A DNA stretch of 64,000 nt from Janthinobacterium sp. PAMC25594 (lineage in GTDB: Bacteria; Pseudomonadota; Gammaproteobacteria; Burkholderiales; Burkholderiaceae_D), in assembly GCF_019443505.1 (NCBI RefSeq), contig NZ_CP080377.1, positions 2,108,001-2,172,000 on the forward strand, written 5' to 3'. Made by a program: the position numbers and the translations under genes. Under the pieces are notes generated by a model. It worked only from the letters and a program-made list of their open reading frames with translations. It was not told the origin of the DNA and did no database searches. Below are positions 9,634 through 18,045 of the stretch, one piece after another (within the stretch, counting starts at the first letter, position 1; every line of letters begins with the position of its first letter).

Positions 9634-11075
9634 TGGCGCCGAAGATGGTTCAGGGCACGGTGTTGACTAAGTTGGTCCGGCAATTCCGGCGCCTCCCCGC
9701 GCGGAACGACGAGCGGCTGTCACGGCTGGAGCTGGCCTTCCTGCCCGATGCGCTGGAGTTGGAGCACACACCGCCCTCGTCCGTCGGGCGCGCCGTGGTG
9801 TGGATCATCGTCGGATTTTGCTTGATCGGCACCTTGTGGTCGTGCTACGGCCAAGTCGACGTGGTGTCCACCTCGGTGGGCAAGATCATCCCCAGCGGCA
9901 AATTAAAAATCGTCCAATCGGTCGATGGCGGCCGGGTCCGCGCCATCCTGGCGCAGGAAGGGCAACTGGTCAGGAAAGGCGACGTGCTGGTCGAACTTGA
10001 GGCTGGACTGGACAATAGCGACTTGCGCAGCTCGTCCCAGCGTCTGCAGTTTCTGCGGGCAGAAAAAATACGCCTAACCGCCGAACTCGATGGCGCCAGG
10101 CCGAACTACGAAACGGGTGGCATCGCACCCGAGGTGGCCATTTTGCAGGAATCGCTGCGGCTGGCCCGCAACAGCGCCTTCGAGGCCAAGCTGGCGGAGG
10201 CAAGCAATGCGCAAAACGCGAAGGAGTCGAACCTGTCGGCGCTGCGCGATGGACTCAACAAGCTCGAGGCCAGTCTCAAGATCGGTCAGGAAAAAGAAGA
10301 GCGGGTGCGACCTTACATCGGTAGCGTGATGACACGCTTCGACTACCTCAAGCTTAAAGACGATCTGAACCAGCTGGAGAATAACGTCGCCTCTCAACGC
10401 AACGCGCTGAAAAGCGCGATGCAGGACGCCCGGGCCGCGGCGGAGCTGGTCCGGCAGACCCGGCACGAGCACAGCGGCCAGTTGCTTACTGAGTTGAGCG
10501 ATTGCAACACGCGACTGGCGGCCTTGGGTGGCGACGTTGAGAAGGCGGGCACGCTGGTCGGTCAAAAGCGCATCGTGGCCACGGTGGATGGCAAGGTGCA
10601 GCTACTATCGGTGACCTCAGTTGGACAGGTCGTGGCGCCGGGGCAGACTGTAGCCACCCTGGTGGCTCTGGGGCAGGCCCAGGTGATCGAAGCTTATCTG
10701 TCCAACGAAGAGGCCGCGTTTGTACATGCCGGGCAGGCCGCCGACATCAAGGTCGACGCCTTCCCCTTCCAGCACTACGGTTCACTGAGCGGCCTGGTGC
10801 TGGACGTAAGCCCCGACGCCGAGGAAAGACAATTGAGCGGGGCGGAGATGGCCGCCCAAACCCGCGGCGAGAACGAGCTGCCGACCAAGGCCGGCCTTAT
10901 GTACAAGCTCAGGGTGCAAATCACCGGCAAGGGCCCCGCGTCCAGCGACGAGATTCTCAAGACGCGGTCCGGCATGACGGTGCAAGTCGACATCAAGACT
11001 GATCGACGCCGGATTATCGAATTCTTCCTCGAACCAATGAAGAAATATCTAAAGAATAGCATCACCTCCCGCTAG
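9633..11075 (+). CDS. HlyD-family periplasmic adaptor of type I secretion
   Basis: A 480-residue membrane fusion protein. A cytoplasmic N-terminus is followed by one membrane helix (VVWIIVGFCLIGTLW, about residues 53-68). Next come a biotinyl-lipoyl-like half motif (SGKLKIVQSVDGGRVRAI and GQLVRKGDVLVEL), a long helical hairpin (~130-300), the second lipoyl half (IVATVDGKVQ) and a beta-barrel C-terminus. With the upstream ABC protein it would form the inner-membrane part of a type I secretion machine; the TolC-like outer-membrane partner is not in the window. The start codon overlaps the ABC stop (TGATG). Confidence 0.92.
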   Translation: MAPKMVQGTVLTKLVRQFRRLPARNDERLSRLELAFLPDALELEHTPPSSVGRAVVWIIVGFCLIGTLWSCYGQVDVVSTSVGKIIPSGKLKIVQSVDGGRVRAILAQEGQLVRKGDVLVELEAGLDNSDLRSSSQRLQFLRAEKIRLTAELDGARPNYETGGIAPEVAILQESLRLARNSAFEAKLAEASNAQNAKESNLSALRDGLNKLEASLKIGQEKEERVRPYIGSVMTRFDYLKLKDDLNQLENNVASQRNALKSAMQDARAAAELVRQTRHEHSGQLLTELSDCNTRLAALGGDVEKAGTLVGQKRIVATVDGKVQLLSVTSVGQVVAPGQTVATLVALGQAQVIEAYLSNEEAAFVHAGQAADIKVDAFPFQHYGSLSGLVLDVSPDAEERQLSGAEMAAQTRGENELPTKAGLMYKLRVQITGKGPASSDEILKTRSGMTVQVDIKTDRRRIIEFFLEPMKKYLKNSITSR

Positions 11076-11108
11076 CCGCGCTCCAGGAGGTCCACAGGAA
11101 TCTGCACA

Positions 11109-11122
11109 GCGCCGTACGGCGC
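11109..11122. other. 14-bp perfect palindrome before the small-protein gene
   Basis: GCGCCGTACGGCGC lies between hlyD and the 163-residue ORF, 58 bases before its start. It could fold as an mRNA hairpin that separates expression of the secretion genes from the small gene, or be an operator. No T run follows. Confidence 0.4.
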
Positions 11123-11179
11123 CGTGCCGACCGGATAGGTCGACCGGCAATTCGACCGTTTTTTACAAGTGAGAACTAA

Positions 11180-11671
11180 ATGGGCTTTTATAATGATGGT
11201 TGTGACGATTACGATGACAGAAGCTACATCACGGCGCCAGACAATTCCACCGGCGGTAGCGGCAGTTATGTGACGGTGGGCTATGTGGAACCGGTCCTCG
11301 GCCCGGTAGGTGTTGGCGCGTCCGTCACCGTCACATCGAGAGGGGACGTCTTGGTCAGCGGCGTGGTCAGCACGGCCGGACCGATCGCCGTGGCGGGTAC
11401 GACGCCCGCCGGAGTTGCACCCGCCGATTACCTGACGGGCGGCGCCGTCAGCGGCAATCTGCCCAACGGCGTCGGCGCCACGATCGGTATTCCGACCAAT
11501 GCGTCGACCGCGCAGCCGACCTACGGCACGGCCGGCGCGGGCGTTAGCTATACGGTACAGCCAACCCAGGTTTATAACTCGTTTGTTAATAGCGTGATCA
11601 ACGGCGTGACCAACATTGTCAATCAAGCGGTCAACTATGGCAACAACGCCATGGGCGTGCCAGCGCATTGA
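11180..11671 (+). CDS. Small Gly/Ala/Val/Thr-rich protein, candidate secretion cargo
   Basis: A 163-residue protein I do not recognise. It has an acidic N-terminus (YNDGCDDYDDRSY) and then low-complexity sequence rich in G, A, V, T and S, with hydrophobic turns (VLGPVGVGASVTV, GPIAVAGTTPAG) and an Asn-rich end (VINGVTNIVNQAVNYG). It has no Sec signal peptide and only one Cys (Cys8). It sits between the ABC/HlyD pair and the modifying-enzyme-like genes, the place where a type I cargo or a peptide precursor is expected. No RTX nonapeptide repeats or clear double-Gly leader are visible. Its role as cargo is inference from position and composition. Confidence 0.6.
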   Translation: MGFYNDGCDDYDDRSYITAPDNSTGGSGSYVTVGYVEPVLGPVGVGASVTVTSRGDVLVSGVVSTAGPIAVAGTTPAGVAPADYLTGGAVSGNLPNGVGATIGIPTNASTAQPTYGTAGAGVSYTVQPTQVYNSFVNSVINGVTNIVNQAVNYGNNAMGVPAH

Positions 11672-11730
11672 AAAACCGCATCGCCTAGCCTAACCTGAGT
11701 TTCGCCAGCGCGCTGCGACGAAGCCAGTAC

Positions 11731-11754
11731 GTTGGGAGGGGACGCTCTCCCAAC
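11731..11754 (+). other. Hairpin after the small-protein gene
   Basis: GTTGGGAG and CTCCCAAC form an 8-bp stem around an 8-base loop 60 bases past the stop. A T6 run lies 17 bases further on, too far for a classic terminator. It may attenuate read-through into the DUF3857 gene. Confidence 0.4.
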
Positions 11755-11804
11755 GAGCCGCACCTGGTAATTTTTTCTGGCATACCATCCACAATTATGA
11801 ATTT

Positions 11805-13646
11805 ATGAATTTCCTGCTGACCTGCTGCACCTTTTTGGCCGTGATGGCGTCAACCGGCGCTACCGCGCAGACCACCCCGGACGGCAATCTGGAAAATCAA
11901 GACGTTCGTATCGAACTGAGGCTGCGAGAGGACGGCACATATGAAGAGATCATAGACCGCACCGGCCTAGTGGCGGACCAGGCAGTACTGGAACGCTGGC
12001 GCGACCTGCAGATTCGTTTCCGTCCTGATGCGCTGGACATGACGGTGACGCGCGTCGAGGTGCAAAAGCCTGATGGCCGCAAGCAAACGCTGCCCGTGCT
12101 GCGCAACGCGTCGCCGGCTGCCACCGGGGCTGCGTTACAGTTCAAGATCCCGTCACTGCAAATCGGTGATGTGCTGTCTTACCAGGTCAAAATCAACCAC
12201 AAGGTACGCTTGCTGGACGGTCGGTTTTCAATCGGTTACAACCTGCAGACTTACGTTCCCCACCCCCAAACAACCTTGCGGGTGCGCATACCGGCCGCCC
12301 TATCGCTGAAAGTGGCCGCCGACGGCTTTGATACCCGCCAAGAGAGCATCGAGGGTGACCAGCGTGTGATTACCCTGCGTTACCAACGCACGCGGCCGGG
12401 CCCGCGCAATCCGGACCGCATCGATGAGTTGCTGAACTCGCCACATTTGCTGATATCCTCCTTCGCCGGCTATCCGAGTCTGGGCCAGGCCATGGGCCGC
12501 CGGTTCACACAGGCTGCGCAGGTCACGTCGGATATCCGCGCATTCGCTCAGCGACTTGTCTCCGAGCGCCACACTCCACGTGACAAGGCCGCGGCTCTGT
12601 ATTACTGGGTGAATGCCCACATCGTCTACGACGACAGCGACATCTACGCCGACGGCGTGTCGCCGCGTCCAGCTGGGGAAATCCTGGGGCGTCGCAAAGG
12701 CGATTGCAAAGACCATGTTGTGCTGCTGATGGCGTTGTTGCGCGCGGCCGGCATCGACAGCACGCCAATGCTGATCAGCACGGAAAACAACTTCACGCTG
12801 CCCCCCGTCGCGGTCGCGCAAATATTCAACCACGTGATTCTCCACATTCCCTCGCTGCACGTGTATGCCGAAGCGACGCATGGCGCGTTGCCGTTCGGTG
12901 TCTTGCCACCTTATGAAACGGGAAAACCGTTGGTGAGCCTGGCTGCAGACGCCCGGATCAGCCGTACCCCGCAACGCACACGGCAGGATGCCAGCATCAC
13001 GGAAACGACCTTGACGCTGGCCGCCGACGGCGCCGTTCGCGGCGAGGTGAAGGCGGAAGTGCGCGGCACACTGGTCGGCGAGATACGCAACATCGCCCGC
13101 GAGCTGGCACCGCCACGCGACGCCGGTGCGGTGCGCAATGCGCTCCTGGCCAAGGGACTGGCTACGCCGGAAGGCACACTGCGATTTTCCGATGACGAGA
13201 TCGCCAGCGTTAGCCGCACGCATATGCTGTTTCGCGGCGACGGAGCGCTCAAAACGCACGGCGCCGGCGAGCTGATACCGGTGTCCTATTTACGGAACAG
13301 CTATGCGCTGGACAGGCTGGCCAAGCTGTTCGCACCGGAACAGGACCACGGCGCATTCCTGTGCGGTGCGCGTCATGTCGAAGAGAACTTCGTGCTCGAA
13401 TTTCCTCCGGGCGTGAATGTCAGCACGCTGCCGTCGCCGGCCAGCTACGCCGATGCGCGAAGGGAATACACCTCCAACTATGTACTGGAGCGGCTGTCTT
13501 CCGGCGACCGCGTGCATGTAACACGACGCTTGCTGGACGACACGCCCACCGCCGTGTGCACAGCCACCGACTATGCTGACTTTCATCGCCTGGCCGCTGT
13601 CGTAGCCCGGGACATGGGGGCCGGCATACGTTATACCCATCAATGA
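11805..13646 (+). CDS. Exported DUF3857 / transglutaminase-like protein
   Basis: A 613-residue protein. An N-terminal signal peptide (to about residue 22, ending ATAQ) is followed by a DUF3857-type beta domain (~30-210). A transglutaminase-like cysteine-peptidase domain follows (~235-380) with RKGDCKDHVVLLMALLRAAG carrying the nucleophilic Cys, then FNHVILHI with the likely His and VYAEATHG supplying the acidic residue. The remaining ~230 residues are beta-rich. Proteins of this architecture are usually periplasmic and of unknown substrate. Here the gene follows a secretion system and a possible cargo, so a role in processing or cross-linking that cargo is a plausible inference. No clear ribosome site precedes the ATG. 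Confidence 0.85.
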   Translation: MNFLLTCCTFLAVMASTGATAQTTPDGNLENQDVRIELRLREDGTYEEIIDRTGLVADQAVLERWRDLQIRFRPDALDMTVTRVEVQKPDGRKQTLPVLRNASPAATGAALQFKIPSLQIGDVLSYQVKINHKVRLLDGRFSIGYNLQTYVPHPQTTLRVRIPAALSLKVAADGFDTRQESIEGDQRVITLRYQRTRPGPRNPDRIDELLNSPHLLISSFAGYPSLGQAMGRRFTQAAQVTSDIRAFAQRLVSERHTPRDKAAALYYWVNAHIVYDDSDIYADGVSPRPAGEILGRRKGDCKDHVVLLMALLRAAGIDSTPMLISTENNFTLPPVAVAQIFNHVILHIPSLHVYAEATHGALPFGVLPPYETGKPLVSLAADARISRTPQRTRQDASITETTLTLAADGAVRGEVKAEVRGTLVGEIRNIARELAPPRDAGAVRNALLAKGLATPEGTLRFSDDEIASVSRTHMLFRGDGALKTHGAGELIPVSYLRNSYALDRLAKLFAPEQDHGAFLCGARHVEENFVLEFPPGVNVSTLPSPASYADARREYTSNYVLERLSSGDRVHVTRRLLDDTPTAVCTATDYADFHRLAAVVARDMGAGIRYTHQ

Positions 13647-13665
13647 AAAGTGAGGAAGTGGTTGC

Positions 13666-15777
13666 ATGCCCGTCGTGACAGAATCAGAACTCCTAGCCCG
13701 TATCGGCGATCTCAGGCCGCGCGGCAGAGATACCCACCTGCCATGTTGTTTGCTCGCCTATATGAAACTGTATGGTTACCGGGGCGAACTTGCCAGGGTG
13801 CTGCCGGCCGCGCCATTGCCGGTATCGGGCGCCGACGCGCGCACGCCGCAGTTCCTGGCGCGCCGCCTGGGCCTAGCGTTGCGGCCACTGGCCTCCGAAT
13901 GGATCGGTGAGGCCTTGACCAGCCGGTCGGTGCTATTGATGTTGGCCGATGGCGGCGCGGCCTTGCTTCTCGGCGTAACCCCCGGTGCTTACACCGCCTG
14001 GTTGCCGGTGCAGCCTGAAATGCTGACGCGCCTACCCGACAGCGCGGCGGCGGGCGCGACCGCCTGGGCGATAGAAAGCACAGGTACGGGCATGCTGCTG
14101 AACCGCCGGCCGCGCGCCGCGCGGTTCTGGTTACTTGACGACTATGCGGAGGTTCCGATGTTTGATCGGGCGACTCTGCGGCGGCTGGTAGACACTTATT
14201 TGGCCGACGCACCGCCGGAAGCTGAACCAGCGGCACTCGCGGAACTCAGCGTCGCAGCGCTGCTGCGATCGCACGCCTCAATATCGCCCGACCACCCGCA
14301 ATATTTCGGCCGGTTCCGGAACATTAATCTGCGGCCCGAAGCTGGCTTCGTGGACGCGCGCCACGTTCCGGCGCTGATGCGGCAGTTGCTGGAGCGAATC
14401 GCGCACCACCAGGCTGATCGCACGCATGATCCCCTGGTCTTGGCAGCCAAGGTCTTCTCCGACTACCTGACCATCCATCCCGTCCTCAACGGCAACCGCC
14501 GCCTAGGTATGGCGCTGGTATCGGCCGTGCTGGCGCGGGACGGCTATCGGTTGGACTGGGATGCCATCACCCTGACGGAGTGCTACTACATGGTACGCTG
14601 CGCGGCCCGGGGGCATTTGCGGGACATGGTAGCGCGACTGCGCCGCGTTTGCACGATCATAAGTCACTCCGCAGAGCAACTTATAGTAAAGTCGCTGGCC
14701 CATCGGCCGCTTCCCCCCCGTGTTCTGCAGGTGTTACAGAGCTTGCGCCACCATGGGTTTTCGGCATGGCTGGTAGGCGGTGCGGTCCGCGACCTTCTTG
14801 CCGGCGTGGCGCCGGCTGACTTCGATATCGTCACCAACGCCGGCTCGGCCGATATATTTGGATTGTTCGACACCGCGCATATTGTCGGTGGCCGCTTTCA
14901 GGTCGTCGTGGTGATGTTGCCCGGCGGTTCGGTAGAGGTTTCGACGCTACGCGACGGCAGTGCGCCATCGCGCGGCTTGTTAAGTGCGAATACCTACCCG
15001 GACGTCTCTCTCATCGGAGCCGATGCCGCCCTGCGCGACTTTACGGTTAACGCGCTGTATTACGACCCCATCGACAACGCGCTGCTGGCCCCCTCCAACG
15101 GCATGGACGACCTTGCGGCACACACCTTGCGCGCCATCGGCGACCCCGTCGTCAGCTTCACCGCCGATCCACTGCGTGCGTTACGCGGAATTCGTCACGC
15201 GGTGCGCTTGTGCCTGGCGATCGATTCCGCCACCATGGAAGCGCTATGCAACGTGAAGACTGCGATCATGCAGACCGCCTCTGGGCGCCTAGCGCGCGAA
15301 TTGGGTAAATTACTTAAGAGCGGCAACATGGTGGACGCACTGAATATCATGTTTGTCACCCATTTGCTGGAACCCCTATTTCCTGCCGTTCATCGCCAGA
15401 TGTTCGATCAACGCGCCAAGTATTTTCTTCACACCGCGCTCACACTGGGCGATCGCGCTCTGTCGCAAGGCGTGACGGTACCCACCGCGTACTTTTTGGC
15501 CGCTCTGTTGTGGGCAGATTTACATGCCAAGCACAGCGCTTATCGCGAAAAATTCGGATCGGAGCTAGGTTGGCTACTGGCTGTGGACGAGCTTATAGAC
15601 TGCCAAACCGGACCGCTCAAGTTCCTGCTAGAAAGTGCGCCGAGAACGCGTCACATACTGGCGTTACAACCGCAAATCGAACGTGCCGGCAGCGGGGAGG
15701 AGGAACTACGCAGGCATCACGGTTGCGGAGATGCCTGGCGCTTGCTTGACGCGCGTCGTCTGGCTGGCTATTGCTGA
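13666..15777 (+). CDS. Fusion: C39-like + Fic/Doc-like + poly(A)/CCA nucleotidyltransferase
   Basis: A 703-residue protein. Residues 1-155 look like the C39-like domain of type I ABC transporters without catalytic residues. Residues ~165-330 resemble a Fic/Doc domain with core HPVLNGNRR (271-279), where the usual acidic residue is N275 and the second Gly is R278. Residues ~355-530 are a class II nucleotidyltransferase: LVGGAVRD (369-376), DFD (385-387), GGRF, RDFTVNAL (457-464) and DPLRALRG (501-508), all as in PcnB/CCA-adding enzymes. The rest is helical. ATG 13666 has GAGGAAG upstream, 19 bases after the previous gene. The NTase call is firm, Fic moderate, C39-like tentative. I know of no described protein with this order. 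Confidence 0.82.
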   Translation: MPVVTESELLARIGDLRPRGRDTHLPCCLLAYMKLYGYRGELARVLPAAPLPVSGADARTPQFLARRLGLALRPLASEWIGEALTSRSVLLMLADGGAALLLGVTPGAYTAWLPVQPEMLTRLPDSAAAGATAWAIESTGTGMLLNRRPRAARFWLLDDYAEVPMFDRATLRRLVDTYLADAPPEAEPAALAELSVAALLRSHASISPDHPQYFGRFRNINLRPEAGFVDARHVPALMRQLLERIAHHQADRTHDPLVLAAKVFSDYLTIHPVLNGNRRLGMALVSAVLARDGYRLDWDAITLTECYYMVRCAARGHLRDMVARLRRVCTIISHSAEQLIVKSLAHRPLPPRVLQVLQSLRHHGFSAWLVGGAVRDLLAGVAPADFDIVTNAGSADIFGLFDTAHIVGGRFQVVVVMLPGGSVEVSTLRDGSAPSRGLLSANTYPDVSLIGADAALRDFTVNALYYDPIDNALLAPSNGMDDLAAHTLRAIGDPVVSFTADPLRALRGIRHAVRLCLAIDSATMEALCNVKTAIMQTASGRLARELGKLLKSGNMVDALNIMFVTHLLEPLFPAVHRQMFDQRAKYFLHTALTLGDRALSQGVTVPTAYFLAALLWADLHAKHSAYREKFGSELGWLLAVDELIDCQTGPLKFLLESAPRTRHILALQPQIERAGSGEEELRRHHGCGDAWRLLDARRLAGYC

Positions 15778-16283
15778 CCGGCCTTACCGTGACGCAGCAA
15801 CGGCCTGCCGCAAAACTCCTCGATCTGTTTAATTGCCGCCATCGCCGCCTCGTCGGAGAGGCCAATCCCGAATGGGAAGGCGCTCGTCTTGGTGAATAAC
15901 ATCAGCCTTTCACCGCCCAGGCCGAGCATGGCCATCTTGCCATCCGCGGTCATGGGAAGAGGAAGTGGCTTGCGTTCAATTGCGATCAGATCGCCGCACA
16001 CAATCGCGGAGGCAGCCGCTGTTCCAGCGGGCGCGCCGTCCTTGACGAACAATATTTCTTCCTTTCCGCAAACATTCTTGAACAGTACGGCGCCCGCTAC
16101 AAACACGAATATAAGAATAACCGCCCCTGTTCCCACCGCGTCCATTGTCAATGTCATCAGGACATTTGCATTCTTTTTCACCGTGAAAGCGAGGATTGCG
16201 AGCGCGATCGTGCACAGCAAGATTCCTTGGAGCCGGAACGGCGCCGGCGACGCTATTTGCAGAATAAGATCGTTTTTTTGCAT
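15768..16283 (-). CDS. Small inner-membrane protein of unknown function
   Basis: A 171-residue protein with two hydrophobic helices (~18-35 and ~50-70) and a C-terminal soluble part of about 95 residues. I do not recognise the family. It is convergent with the fusion gene and overlaps its 3' end by 10 bases. The start ATG at 16283 is preceded by AAAGGAGAC. It may be an independent gene rather than part of the secretion locus. Confidence 0.7.
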   Translation of the reverse strand: MQKNDLILQIASPAPFRLQGILLCTIALAILAFTVKKNANVLMTLTMDAVGTGAVILIFVFVAGAVLFKNVCGKEEILFVKDGAPAGTAAASAIVCGDLIAIERKPLPLPMTADGKMAMLGLGGERLMLFTKTSAFPFGIGLSDEAAMAAIKQIEEFCGRPLLRHGKAGQQ

Positions 16284-16387
16284 TGAACCACGTCTCCTTT
16301 ATCGGCCTCTGGACGCAAGAAAGTATGCGCGCTGGCAATTATCGCATGTTCGGGGTAGCGTCTTGCTTGAACCATTTTGAGCTGGCT

Positions 16388-16493
16388 CTAGGGAGCGCTG
16401 ATCAATTCGATTTCTGGCAATTCACTGCTTTAAAAATCAAAAACTTACGGGTGATGCTCAAGCGGAAACACGAATTAATCAGCAGCTCCCTAG
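16388..16493. mobile_element. 98-bp MITE with IS5-type ends and CTAG duplication
   Basis: A non-coding 98-bp unit (16392-16489) has terminal inverted repeats GGAGCGCTGATCAATTCG and its imperfect complement. It is flanked on both sides by CTAG (16388-16391 and 16490-16493), the YTAR-type target duplication of the IS5 family. The ends resemble those of the full IS5-family element 100 bases away, especially the shared CTGATCAATTCG. It has no coding capacity and would have to be mobilised by that transposase. Confidence 0.75.
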
Positions 16494-16594
16494 CGTACTT
16501 AGCTTGAAGTTAAGGCAGCCTTTGAATAAGCTTTTCGCGCAAGAAGTGGTTTCCTATCTCTACATTTATCTAAGAGAAGCATGGTGACCGCTAA

Positions 16595-17779
16595 GGAAAC
16601 GCTGATTTATTCTTCGGCTGCCGTTCACGGCAGCGCGCCGAACTGAGACAATAGCGACACGTTCATTGCCCCACCGCCGACCATGCAAAAGAGCTTCTCC
16701 GACCTCGAATACGCCGCCAAGAAGAAACTCACGCGGCGCGACCGCTTCCTGGCCGAAATCGACAGCGTGACGCCGTGGGGCAAGCTGCACAAGCTGATCG
16801 AGCCGTTCTATCCCAAGGTCGAAGGCGCCGGGCGCCCGCCGATCGGACTGGCGCGCATGCTGCGCATGTACGTTGCCCAGCAGTGCTTTGGGCTGTCGGA
16901 CGAAGGCATCGAGGACGCGGTCTACGACAGCCAGTCCATCCGCGCTTTCGTTGGCATTGACCTGGGCCGCGAGTCGGCGCCGGACGCGACGACGTTGCTG
17001 AATTTCCGCCACCTGCTGGAAGCAAACGCGCTGACGCGGCAGATCTTCGATACGATCAACGGACATTTGGCCGAGAAAGGCTTGGTGATGTGTGAAGGCA
17101 CCATCGTGGATGCGACGTTGATCGCCGCGCCACCATCCACCAAGAACAAGGATGGCAAGCCCGATCCTGAAATGCACCAGTCGAAGAAGGGCAACGACTG
17201 GCACTTCGGCATGAAAGCGCATATCGGCGTGGACGCCGCGTCGGGTCTGGTTCACACGCTTGTCGGCACGGCTGGCAATGTCGCCGACGTGACCCAGGCG
17301 CACGCGCTGCTGCATGGCGATGAAGTCGCCGCGTTGGGTGATGCTGGCTATCAGGGCGTGGAAAAGCGGCCTGAAAACATCGACAAACCGGTCACGTGGC
17401 ATGTGGCCATGAAGCGCTCCAAACGCAAGGCGCTGCCCAACAACAAACTGGGGCGCCTGACGGAAAAGCTGGAACATCTGAAAGCGAGCGTGCGGGCGAA
17501 AGTCGAGCACCCGTTCCATGTCATCAAGAACCTGTTCCGTCATCGTAAAACGCGCTATCGCGGCCTGGCCAAGAATACAGCACAGCTGTTCACGTTGTTC
17601 GCCTTCGCCAATCTGCTGCTGGCTGGCAGGCGCTTTACGATCACCGAATCCCGTAGTCCGTCCTGATTACCGAAAGACGCGAAGCATCGCGTCAAATCGA
17701 CCGGAAATACGCGTGATCGCCTCATCGTTTGACCATTTGGCGCGTCAATTTCGCTAGGAGCGAATTGATCAGTGCCTCC
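16595..17779 (+). mobile_element. IS5-family insertion sequence, apparently complete
   Basis: Imperfect inverted ends begin GGAAACGCTGATTTATTC on the left and, as complement, GGAGGCACTGATCAATTC on the right. The flanks are CTAA and TTAG; both fit the YTAR target pattern but are not identical, so one side may have mutated or rearranged. The single gene inside appears intact. Length is 1185 bp. Confidence 0.85.
16683..17666 (+). CDS. IS5-family transposase
   Basis: A 327-residue DDE transposase. The N-terminal part carries the DUF772-type domain (KLHKLIEPFYPKVEGAGRPP, LARMLRMYVAQQ). The catalytic part has TIVDATLI with the first Asp, ALGDAGYQGVEKR with the second, and VEHPFHVIKNLFRHRKTRYRG with the Glu region (the YREK-like signature). 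Length is normal and there are no interruptions, so it may be active and could act on the neighbouring MITE. The long minus-strand ORF overlapping it is a shadow. Confidence 0.93.
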   Translation: MQKSFSDLEYAAKKKLTRRDRFLAEIDSVTPWGKLHKLIEPFYPKVEGAGRPPIGLARMLRMYVAQQCFGLSDEGIEDAVYDSQSIRAFVGIDLGRESAPDATTLLNFRHLLEANALTRQIFDTINGHLAEKGLVMCEGTIVDATLIAAPPSTKNKDGKPDPEMHQSKKGNDWHFGMKAHIGVDAASGLVHTLVGTAGNVADVTQAHALLHGDEVAALGDAGYQGVEKRPENIDKPVTWHVAMKRSKRKALPNNKLGRLTEKLEHLKASVRAKVEHPFHVIKNLFRHRKTRYRGLAKNTAQLFTLFAFANLLLAGRRFTITESRSPS

Positions 17780-17864
17780 TTAGCGCTGTCCAGCGCCGGG
17801 CCAGTCCATTCTTTCCAGGACCTCTGTTTGGCATTCCTCGGTCTTCATTCTTACGAATTGCCAA

Positions 17865-17900
17865 TTGACACTAAATAGTGTATTGTGAAAATAATATATC
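17865..17900 (+). promoter_or_regulatory. Possible promoter with overlapping palindrome
   Basis: TTGACA (17865-17870) is followed after 17 bases by AAAATA within an AT-rich run. A 12-bp inverted repeat CACTAAATAGTG (17869-17880) overlaps the -35 box, a typical repressor position. It lies about 165 bases before the ORF at 18046. Confidence 0.4.
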
Positions 17901-18045
17901 TGGCTCTTCATCCTCAGAATGAATACAGATAGCTGCAACAAACGAGGGTTCGATCTCGCAGGATGAACACCTACGGATGTGCTTCCATTATTCATAACTC
18001 AGGCTTTCAGCAGAAAGCTTAAATCCCCTATTTGGAGAAATTGTT

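Noticed and set aside
11072..11668. 198-codon minus-strand frame opposite the small Gly-rich ORF
   Set aside because: His/Arg/Gly-rich shadow without ribosome site; the plus-strand frame has better context, though the small ORF itself is not proven.
11731..11754. Strong terminator ending the secretion operon
   Set aside because: The stem is good but the T run is 17 bases away, so it is listed only as a hairpin.
12300..13259. 319-codon minus-strand frame
   Set aside because: Antisense to the transglutaminase-like gene whose catalytic motif is on the plus strand.
16566..17543. 325-codon minus-strand open frame
   Set aside because: It is the antisense of a clear IS5 transposase and its Arg/His-rich product has no family features.
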